Shown here piece by piece: positions 1 to 5,459 of a stretch of 11,175 nucleotides of DNA (position 1 is its first letter; each line of letters opens with the position of its first letter). The translations under genes and the position numbers were made by a program. This DNA comes from Phycisphaera mikurensis NBRC 102666 (GTDB taxonomy: Bacteria > Planctomycetota > Phycisphaerae > Phycisphaerales > SM1A02): NCBI GenBank assembly GCA_945870475.1, contig CAMBSR010000053.1, positions 1 through 11,175 on the forward strand. Direction: 5' to 3'. The notes beneath the pieces are model-generated. The model worked only from the letters and a program-made list of their open reading frames with translations, was not told the origin of the DNA and made no database searches.

Positions 1-2
1 TC

Positions 3-164
3 TCCGTGGTGAACACCGGCACCGAGGCGATCGATGCGCTGCTCGCGCACGAGCCCACGCCCCACGACCCGACGCAGTTCCTGCCGATGCATGCCGGCAA
101 GGACGCCGCCGCCGACATCGCGCGCGCGCCGAAGGCACCGCGAGGCGGAGGCGGCACCGCGTGA
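3..164 (+). CDS. C-terminal end of an unrecognised protein (partial)
   Basis: An open frame enters from the left edge and ends at a TGA whose first two bases are the last two of the lpxI GTG start, giving a 4-bp GTGA overlap. The visible 53 residues include VNTGTEAIDALLAHE and HDPTQFLPMHAGKD, then a low-complexity Ala/Pro/Arg/Gly tail. I do not recognise the family. The tight overlap implies translational coupling with lpxI, so a role in lipid A or nucleotide-sugar metabolism is possible, but that is context only. The reading frame is supported by the overlap and by the G/C third-position bias; another frame is open across the same bases but has an arginine-rich composition typical of a shadow. 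Confidence 0.6.
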   Translation, partial: SVVNTGTEAIDALLAHEPTPHDPTQFLPMHAGKDAAADIARAPKAPRGGGGTA

Positions 165-1003
165 GCGGACGCGTCGGCATCATCGCCGGCCAGGGCACCC
201 TGCCCTTCCTGGTGGCGCGCGGCATCCGCGCGTCCGGCAAGGAAGCGTTCTGCGTGGGGCTGCGCGACCAGTGGGAGGAAGGCCTGCCCGCCGAGTGCGC
301 GGAGTTCCGCGAGGCGGGCGTGCTGCAGATCGGAAAGTGGATCCGCCTCTTCCGGCGCGCGGGGATCACCGAAGTCACCATGGTCGGCCGCGTCAGCAAG
401 AAAAGGATGCACGACCCGTGGCTCATCCTCAAGGCGCTGCGCGACATGCCGGACCTGCGCACCATCGATCTCTGGCTGCGGAAACTCCGCCATGACCGCC
501 GCAGCGCTACGCTCCTGACCGCGGTGGCGGAGGACCTGGCATCGCAAGGAGTGCACCTCATCGATTCCACGCGCTACATCCCCGAACACCTGGCGAGCGA
601 GGGCCCCATGGGCCGCGTGCAGCCGGACGCGCGCGCGCTCGGTGACATCGCCTTCGGGTGGCCGCTCCTCGAGAAGGTGGGCGGGCTCGACATCGGCCAG
701 GCCATCAGCGTGCGCGACCGCGACGTGATCGCCGTGGAAGCCGTCGAGGGTACCGATGCGATGATCGCGCGCAGCGGCGAGCTGTGCCGCGCCAAGGGCT
801 GGACGCTCCTCAAGAGCGCGCGCCCGGGCCACGACATGCGCGCCGACGTGCCGACGATCGGCGTGCAGACCATCGAGGGCCTCGCCAAGGCGGGCGCGGG
901 CTGCGTGGCCGTGGGCGTGGGTCGCGTGATCCTGGTGGACAAGCCCGCGGTGATCGCCGCGGCCGATCGCGCCGGAATCGCCATCGTGGGCGTGAAGGGC
1001 TGA
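161..1003 (+). CDS. lpxI: UDP-2,3-diacylglucosamine pyrophosphatase LpxI (DUF1009 family)
   Basis: LpxI hydrolyses UDP-2,3-diacylglucosamine to lipid X (2,3-diacylglucosamine 1-phosphate) and UMP, the fourth step of lipid A synthesis; it acts at the inner face of the inner membrane and replaces LpxH in many lineages. The 280 residues match the family's usual length. Family signatures are visible: a glycine-rich IAGQGTLP near residues 8-15, IGKWIRLFRRAGITEVTMVG at 57-76, EAVEGTDAMIARSGEL at 193-208, and the carboxy-terminal block LKSARPGHDMRADVPTIG at 217-234. Asp225 in that block sits at the position I recall as the catalytically important Asp of Caulobacter LpxI. The order fits an amino-terminal Rossmann-like half followed by the catalytic half. 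The GTG start is preceded by GGAGG about 9 nt upstream, one of few good ribosome sites here. It overlaps the previous gene by 4 bp and lies 2 bp before the methyltransferase gene, so all three are probably one operon. Confidence 0.95.
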   Translation: MSGRVGIIAGQGTLPFLVARGIRASGKEAFCVGLRDQWEEGLPAECAEFREAGVLQIGKWIRLFRRAGITEVTMVGRVSKKRMHDPWLILKALRDMPDLRTIDLWLRKLRHDRRSATLLTAVAEDLASQGVHLIDSTRYIPEHLASEGPMGRVQPDARALGDIAFGWPLLEKVGGLDIGQAISVRDRDVIAVEAVEGTDAMIARSGELCRAKGWTLLKSARPGHDMRADVPTIGVQTIEGLAKAGAGCVAVGVGRVILVDKPAVIAAADRAGIAIVGVKG

Positions 1004-1005
1004 GC

Positions 1006-1623
1006 GTGGCCGCGGACGCGCCGCAGAAGTTCGTCTCGCGCGCAGGGGCCAAGCTCGAGCACGCGCTCGAGGAATTCAAGCTCGACGTCACCGGGCTGCG
1101 CTGCGCCGACTTCGGCTGCAACGTCGGCGGCTTCACCGACTGCCTGCTGCAGCGCGGCGCGAAGCACGTGACGGCCATCGACACCGGCTACGGCGCGCTG
1201 GCGTGGAAGCTGCGCCAGGACCCGCGCGTGGAGACCCGCGAGCGCACCAACGCGCTGCACGCGGAGGCTCCCGCGGGCGGCGTGGACCTCGTGGTGCTCG
1301 ACCTCGCATGGACGCCGCAGCGGCTGGCGATTCCGGCCGCGCTCACGTGGCTGGCCCCGGGCGGGCGGATCATCACGCTCATCAAGCCGCACTACGAGCT
1401 GCGCGACGAAGAGAAGGCCTGGCTCGACCGCGGATTCCTGCCGCACGAGCGCGTGCCCGGCGTGGTGACGCGCGTGGAGGCGGAGATGCCCGCCCTCGGC
1501 GCGAAGGTCATGGGCAGCACGCAGAGCCCGCTCGTTGGGGGAAAGACCAGCAAGAAGGCCGGCGTTCCCGGCAACATCGAGTGGCTCACGCTCCTCGAGG
1601 CATGCGCGCCGCGCGGCAGCTGA
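1006..1623 (+). CDS. TlyA/FtsJ-like SAM-dependent RNA methyltransferase lacking an S4 domain
   Basis: A Rossmann-fold SAM methyltransferase of the TlyA (RrmJ/FtsJ-like) group; known TlyA enzymes 2'-O-methylate rRNA. The 205-residue product starts at GTG, 2 bp after the lpxI stop. It opens almost directly into the KFVSRAGAKLEHAL block (residues 8-21) that in TlyA follows the S4 domain. The SAM-binding motif DFGCNVGGFTD is at 35-45, an acidic motif II residue is Asp59 (AIDTGYG), the family signature LAWKLRQDPRV at 65-75, motif IV DLAW at 99-102, and a catalytic-type Lys in IKPHYE. The tail SPLVGGKTSKKAG resembles the TlyA end. Typical TlyA proteins are about 240-270 residues with an amino-terminal S4 RNA-binding domain, which is absent here; no in-frame upstream start could supply it without running through lpxI. 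The rRNA target is inferred and may differ from that of TlyA. Specific symbol withheld for that reason. Confidence 0.85.
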   Translation: MAADAPQKFVSRAGAKLEHALEEFKLDVTGLRCADFGCNVGGFTDCLLQRGAKHVTAIDTGYGALAWKLRQDPRVETRERTNALHAEAPAGGVDLVVLDLAWTPQRLAIPAALTWLAPGGRIITLIKPHYELRDEEKAWLDRGFLPHERVPGVVTRVEAEMPALGAKVMGSTQSPLVGGKTSKKAGVPGNIEWLTLLEACAPRGS

Positions 1624-1706
1624 CGGCCCTCAAAAACGCCTGAAATCACAGCCTTCGCGCCGCATGGCCAAACCGCCTCCGAGCGCCTTCAAAATGCAGT
1701 TCCGGG

Positions 1707-1712
1707 TATCAT
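1707..1712 (+). promoter_or_regulatory. Putative -10 hexamer (TATCAT) for gyrA
   Basis: TATCAT matches TATAAT at five of six positions and sits in a relatively A/T-rich patch of the 108-bp gap before gyrA. The nearest plausible transcription start would be about 7 nt downstream, leaving a leader of roughly 12 nt before the ATG at 1732. No convincing TTGACA-type -35 box lies 16-18 bp upstream. The upstream ATG at 1711 overlaps this hexamer, which argues for 1732 as the gyrA start if the promoter is real. I see no terminator hairpin after the methyltransferase gene, so read-through from upstream is also possible. Confidence 0.4.
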
Positions 1713-1731
1713 GCGCAATCTCGGACACACC

Positions 1732-4365
1732 ATGGCAGAGACCCCAGAAAACACCGTCGCGCCGGTCGATCGCCTCGTCGACATCGAGATCGAGCGCGAG
1801 CTCCACGACAGCTACCTGACGTACGCCATGAGCACCATCATGGACCGGGCCCTGCCCGACGTCCGTGACGGCCTGAAGCCTTCGCAGCGCCGCATCCTGG
1901 TGGCGATGCACGACCTCAACCTGACCCCGGGGCGCAAGCAGATCAAGTGCGCCAAGATCTGCGGCGACACCAGCGGCAACTACCACCCGCACGGCGAGAG
2001 CGTCATCTACCCGACGCTCGTCAACATGGGCCAGGCGTGGAAGACGCGCGCGCTGCTCGTGGACAAGCAGGGTAACTTCGGCTCCATCGAGGGCGACCCG
2101 CCGGCCGCCATGCGTTACACCGAGGCGCGCATGACCGCCGCGGCAGTGGCGCTCCTCGAGGACCTCGACAAGGACACCGTCGCGTTCAAGCCGAACTACG
2201 ACGACCGCCTGCAGGAGCCCACCGTGCTCCCGGCGAAGCTCCCGAACCTCCTCGTCAACGGCTCGAGCGGCATCGCCGTGGGCATGTCGAGCAGCATGCC
2301 CCCGCACAACCTGTGCGAGGTGTGCGACGCCATCGTGGCCACCATCGACGACCCGACCATCGGCCTCGAGGAACTCCTCAAGCGCATGCCCGGGCCGGAC
2401 TTCCCGACCGGCGGCCGCATCATGGGCCGCCGCGGCATCGTGGAGGCCTACGCCACCGGGCGCGGCCGCATCACCGTGCGCGGCAAGGTGCACCTCGAGA
2501 AGGACGGCACGCGCGACGCCATCGTCATCGACGAGATCCCGTACCAGGTGGTGCAGTCGAACCTCATCGAGAAGATCGTCGAGGCAAGCCGCAACGACCG
2601 CATCCCGGACATCGCCGACGTCAAGAACCACTCGGGCCGCGACGCGCAGACGCGCATCGTGGTGGTGCTCAAGAAGAACGCCGACCCGGCCGTGGTGGAG
2701 AAGCAGCTCTACGAGTTCACGCCGCTCCAGGACACGTTCAGCATCATCAACATCGCGCTGGTGAACGGCCAGCCGCGCACCCTGCCCCTGCGCAGCCTGA
2801 TCGACCTCTACGTCGAGCACCGCAAGGAAGTGATCCGCCGGCGCACGGCGTACCTCCTCCGCCAGGCGAAGCAGCAGGCGCACAAGCTCGAAGGCCTGAT
2901 CTACGCGGTCTGCGACATCGACGAGGTGATCCGCATCATCCGCGCCGCGAAGACCCGCGACGAGGCGATCGAGGGGCTCATGGCCCGCGCCTTCCGCATC
3001 GCGCCGACGCACCCGTACGCGCCGAAGATCCCGCGCAGCGTGATCGACAAGACCCAGCCCGATGGCGCGCGCCTCACGCGCGTGCAGGCCGAGGCGATCG
3101 GCGCGCTGCGCCTCATCCAGCTCACCGGGCTGGAGATCGACAAGCTCACCAACGAGCTCACCAAGCTGGTGGACGAGATCGACGGCCTCGAGGCGATCCT
3201 CGCCGACGAGCGCCTGGTGCTCGACATCATCCGCGAGGACACCATCGAGCTCAAGGAGAAGTTCGGCGACGACCGGCGCACCGTGATCGAGGGCGCCGAG
3301 GCCGAGGAGTTCGAGATGGCGGACCTGATCCCCGAGCACGAGGTGGTGCTCACGGTCAGCCGCCGCGGCTACGTCAAGCGCCTGCCGGCGGACACGTACC
3401 GCGTGCAGGGTCGCGGCGGCAAGGGCGTCATCGGCGCCAAGGCCGCATCGGGCGGCGACGAGGAGGATTCGGACTTCGTGGAGCAGCTCTACGTGAGCTC
3501 GAGCCACGACGGCCTGCTCTGCTTCACGAACACCGGCCGCGTTTTCAAGCTGAAGGTGTGGCAGATCCCGGAAGCCGCGCGCACCGCCAAGGGCCGCGCC
3601 GTGCAGAACCTGCTCGAGCTGCGTCCCGACGAGCGCATCTGCGCGTGGCGCCCGGTGGCCAAGTTCGAGGAGCGCGAGGACTTCCTCTTCTTCCTGACCG
3701 CCAACGGCCAGGTGAAGCGCACCGCGCTGCAGGAATACCGCAACGTCAACAAGGCCGGCATCATCGCGCTGGGCCTCAAGGAAGGCGACCGCCTGGTGGA
3801 CGTGCTCGTGACGAGCGGCGCCGACCACGTGCTCCTCTCCACGGCCACGGGCATGTCGATCCGCTTCGACGAGAACGACGCCCGCGTCATGGGCCGCAGC
3901 GCGGCGGGCGTGATCGGCATCGACCTCGCCGAGAGCGACGAGGTGGTGGGCGGCATCGTCTGCGACGACACGCTCGACCTCTTCACGGCCTGCGAGAGCG
4001 GCTTCGGCAAGCGCACGCCCATGAAGGAGTACCTGGTGCAGAGCGAGGACGGCTCGACGCGCGCGCAGAGCCGCGGCGGCAAGGGCCGCATCGACATCCG
4101 CACCGACGGCCGCAACGGCCGCGTGGTGGCGGTGCGTGCCGTCAGCGACACCGACAGCCTGATCTTCTCCTCCAAGTCCGGCATGGTGGTGCGCATCCGC
4201 GCCGCCGACGTCCGCCAGGTGGGCCGCAACACGCAGGGCGTGAAGGTGGTGACCCTGGACTCGGGCGATGCGCTGGCCTCGGTGGCGAAGATCGCGGGCG
4301 ACGAGTCCGACGGCGCCGCGCAGGCACCGGCCGCATCTGCGGATGCACCGCCGGCCGCCGAGTGA
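1732..4365 (+). CDS. gyrA: DNA gyrase subunit A
   Basis: GyrA is the DNA-breaking and rejoining subunit of gyrase, working with GyrB to add negative supercoils. From the ATG at 1732 the product has 877 residues, about the E. coli length. The winged-helix entry DSYLTYAMSTIMDRALPDVR and DGLKPSQRRIL are clear. The active-site tyrosine is Tyr129 in AAMRYTEARM. The quinolone region reads HPHGESVIYPTLV: the key Ser is kept, while the residue matching E. coli Asp87 is Pro. The GyrA box QGRGGKG starts at residue 559, as expected for a wrapping beta-pinwheel, so this is GyrA rather than ParC; a second QSRGGKG lies at residue 779. Pinwheel repeats such as VMGRSAAGVIGI and VGRNTQGVKVV follow. The tail after about residue 855 is Asp/Ala/Pro-rich. 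An in-frame ATG at 1711 would add seven residues (MRNLGHT) but has no ribosome site and overlaps a possible -10 box. gyrB is not in the window. Confidence 0.97.
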   Translation: MAETPENTVAPVDRLVDIEIERELHDSYLTYAMSTIMDRALPDVRDGLKPSQRRILVAMHDLNLTPGRKQIKCAKICGDTSGNYHPHGESVIYPTLVNMGQAWKTRALLVDKQGNFGSIEGDPPAAMRYTEARMTAAAVALLEDLDKDTVAFKPNYDDRLQEPTVLPAKLPNLLVNGSSGIAVGMSSSMPPHNLCEVCDAIVATIDDPTIGLEELLKRMPGPDFPTGGRIMGRRGIVEAYATGRGRITVRGKVHLEKDGTRDAIVIDEIPYQVVQSNLIEKIVEASRNDRIPDIADVKNHSGRDAQTRIVVVLKKNADPAVVEKQLYEFTPLQDTFSIINIALVNGQPRTLPLRSLIDLYVEHRKEVIRRRTAYLLRQAKQQAHKLEGLIYAVCDIDEVIRIIRAAKTRDEAIEGLMARAFRIAPTHPYAPKIPRSVIDKTQPDGARLTRVQAEAIGALRLIQLTGLEIDKLTNELTKLVDEIDGLEAILADERLVLDIIREDTIELKEKFGDDRRTVIEGAEAEEFEMADLIPEHEVVLTVSRRGYVKRLPADTYRVQGRGGKGVIGAKAASGGDEEDSDFVEQLYVSSSHDGLLCFTNTGRVFKLKVWQIPEAARTAKGRAVQNLLELRPDERICAWRPVAKFEEREDFLFFLTANGQVKRTALQEYRNVNKAGIIALGLKEGDRLVDVLVTSGADHVLLSTATGMSIRFDENDARVMGRSAAGVIGIDLAESDEVVGGIVCDDTLDLFTACESGFGKRTPMKEYLVQSEDGSTRAQSRGGKGRIDIRTDGRNGRVVAVRAVSDTDSLIFSSKSGMVVRIRAADVRQVGRNTQGVKVVTLDSGDALASVAKIAGDESDGAAQAPAASADAPPAAE

Positions 4366-4380
4366 TCGATGCCGTGCAGG

Positions 4381-4426
4381 TGAATGCAGGAAGGCGACGC
4401 ATCGCTGCGTCGCCTTCCTGCATTCA
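4381..4426. terminator. Perfect 21-bp inverted repeat with 4-nt loop between convergent genes
   Basis: Bases 4381-4401 are the exact reverse complement of 4406-4426, leaving a 4-nt loop at 4402-4405 (TCGC on the plus strand, GCGA on the minus strand). A G:U and a G:C pair could extend the RNA stem to 23. It lies 15 bp after the gyrA stop and 54 bp after the stop of the convergent STAS gene, so it can serve both as a bidirectional terminator or 3'-end stabiliser. Neither strand has a T-run after the stem, so it is not a textbook intrinsic terminator. Read from the minus strand the loop is GCGA, a GNRA-type tetraloop, which is the more stable orientation and would favour the STAS transcript. 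Confidence 0.8.
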
Positions 4427-4480
4427 TCCGCTCCCGGAATTCAACGGAATGAGCGCGCGCCGCACGTCAGCGAACGAGCG

Positions 4481-4858
4481 TCACTTGCCGTGGTTCATCT
4501 GCATGGCGGCGAGCGCGGTGGTCACGTCCTCGCTGAACTCGAAGATGCGGTCGAGGTCGGTGGCGAGCAGGATGCCCCAGATGCGGTCGGTCACGCTGCA
4601 GATCCGCAGCTGCGCGCCGGCGAGCGTCGCCAGCTTGCGCACGCGCAGGAGCTGCGCGATGTTCGAGGAGTTCAGGAACTGCACGTGCCGCATGTCGAGG
4701 ACGGTGTCCCGGACGCGCGGCAACGGGGTGCGCCCGGCCTTCAGCTCATCGGCCGCGTGCTGGTAGATGTTGGCGAGCAGGCCCATGTCCTCCGCGAACG
4801 ACGGATCGTTGTGGAGTTCCGCGACCTGGATTGATTCCGACCATTCGTTGATTGGCAC
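4481..4858 (-). CDS. STAS-domain protein (anti-sigma factor antagonist-like)
   Basis: A 125-residue cytoplasmic protein built mostly of one STAS domain, the fold of SpoIIAA/RsbV anti-sigma factor antagonists. The hallmark is DMRHVQFLNSSNIAQLLRV at residues 55-73, matching the D-x-S-S loop before the helix; Ser64/Ser65 sit where SpoIIAA-type proteins are phosphorylated by a partner kinase. The rest fits the fold: AGAQLRICSVTDRIWGIL then LDRIFEFSEDVTTALAAM. The GTG start at 4858 is chosen because a TATTCT hexamer lies only 6 nt upstream; the frame runs farther upstream, but residues there would overlap the divergent promoter region and exbD-like gene. No Shine-Dalgarno sequence is present: the six bases before GTG are all C. 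No anti-sigma kinase, phosphatase or sigma factor is in the window, so the partner is unknown. It could also be a STAS protein in a non-sigma partner switch. The family is clear and the role inferred. Confidence 0.8.
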   Translation of the reverse strand: MPINEWSESIQVAELHNDPSFAEDMGLLANIYQHAADELKAGRTPLPRVRDTVLDMRHVQFLNSSNIAQLLRVRKLATLAGAQLRICSVTDRIWGILLATDLDRIFEFSEDVTTALAAMQMNHGK

Positions 4859-4864
4859 GGGGGG

Positions 4865-4870
4865 AGAATA
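4865..4870 (-). promoter_or_regulatory. Putative -10 hexamer (TATTCT) for the STAS gene
   Basis: On the minus strand TATTCT is followed by six C residues and then the GTG start of the STAS gene. A transcription start 7 nt beyond the hexamer would fall on the start codon itself, giving a leaderless mRNA. No -35 consensus is seen at the usual spacing. The roughly 110-bp gap to the divergent exbD-like gene holds one such hexamer per strand and nothing else I can name. Confidence 0.4.
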
Positions 4871-4954
4871 GCGGGATCGCCCGGCATTCCCCGGCCGATT
4901 TGTTCCATCTGCGCCGATTCGCGCCGTGCCGACGGGAAGCTCGGGAATCACGCG

Positions 4955-4960
4955 TATCCT
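4955..4960 (+). promoter_or_regulatory. Putative -10 hexamer (TATCCT) for the exbD-tonB-like operon
   Basis: TATCCT lies 10 nt before the ATG at 4971. With a start of transcription about 7 nt downstream the leader would be only about 3 nt. The sequence between the hexamer and the ATG is pyrimidine-rich (GCACTCCCCC) with no ribosome site. This supports the ATG at 4971 over an in-frame ATG at 4926, which would lie upstream of the promoter. Confidence 0.4.
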
Positions 4961-4970
4961 GCACTCCCCC

Positions 4971-5450
4971 ATGCGCCGCATCCGCCGCACGCCCATCCAC
5001 CCCCGGATCGAGCTGATCCCGCTGATCGACGTGATGACCTTCCTCATCACGTACTTCATCTATGCCACGGCGTCGCTCATGCGCGTCGACCTGGTGCCGA
5101 TGCAGCTGCGCCAGTTCACGAGCGGCAAGGCGGCCACCTCGGCGCCGGCGGTCACCATCGCGGTGGACCTCGACGGCAAGGTGTTCGTCGACAAGGATCC
5201 GGTGGAGCTGCCGGGCATGGTGACCAAGGTGAAGGAGAAGGTCGCCAAGGACAAGAAGACGGTCGTCTACCTGGCGATCGCCGAGGGCCAGGGCCGCGTG
5301 GACCGCGCGCCGCTCCTGCAGGAACTCTGGGACCGGCTCCGCCCGCTCAACATGACCGTCAACCTGGTGGGCCGCCCCGGCGTGGCCGCCGCAAACCACC
5401 CCACCTCCGGCGGCAGCGCCCCGGCGGGCCCCGGCGCGCCTGCGCCCTGA
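4971..5450 (+). CDS. ExbD/TolR-family biopolymer transport protein
   Basis: ExbD/TolR proteins form, with ExbB/TolQ, an inner-membrane proton channel that powers TonB or TolA. The 159-residue product has a short basic amino end (MRRIRRTPIHPR), one membrane segment at about residues 13-33 containing IPLIDVMTFLITYFI, and a periplasmic domain. Asp20 is the conserved membrane Asp that carries protons in the family. The periplasmic part shows the ExbD pattern VTIAVDLDGKVFVDKDPVEL followed by a charged helix and VVYLAIAEGQGRVDRAPLLQ. The last 25 residues are a Pro/Ala/Gly tail. An in-frame ATG at 4926 would add 15 residues (MPTGSSGIT...) and is less likely, because the family normally starts close to the membrane segment and a -10 box lies between the two. 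The TonB-like gene begins 9 bp after its stop, so they form an operon. No ExbB/TolQ gene is adjacent, which is unusual. Whether it serves a Ton or Tol role cannot be told. Confidence 0.87.
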   Translation: MRRIRRTPIHPRIELIPLIDVMTFLITYFIYATASLMRVDLVPMQLRQFTSGKAATSAPAVTIAVDLDGKVFVDKDPVELPGMVTKVKEKVAKDKKTVVYLAIAEGQGRVDRAPLLQELWDRLRPLNMTVNLVGRPGVAAANHPTSGGSAPAGPGAPAP

Positions 5451-5459
5451 CGCTCACCC

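Noticed and set aside
574..1446. A 290-codon minus-strand frame spanning lpxI and the methyltransferase gene
   Set aside because: It crosses two well-supported genes and has no recognisable domain.
1614..1680. A terminator after the methyltransferase gene
   Set aside because: Only a short GC palindrome (GCCGCGCGGC) inside the coding end is present, without a T-run; too weak to call.
1630..3828. A 732-codon open frame on the minus strand opposite gyrA
   Set aside because: It lies opposite an unmistakable gyrA, is rich in His, Asp, Val and Arg as expected of a GC-rich antisense shadow, and shows no family motif.
2313..4766. An 817-codon plus-strand frame overlapping gyrA and the STAS gene
   Set aside because: Arg/His/Gly-rich out-of-frame reading of gyrA; its last part is the antisense of the STAS gene.
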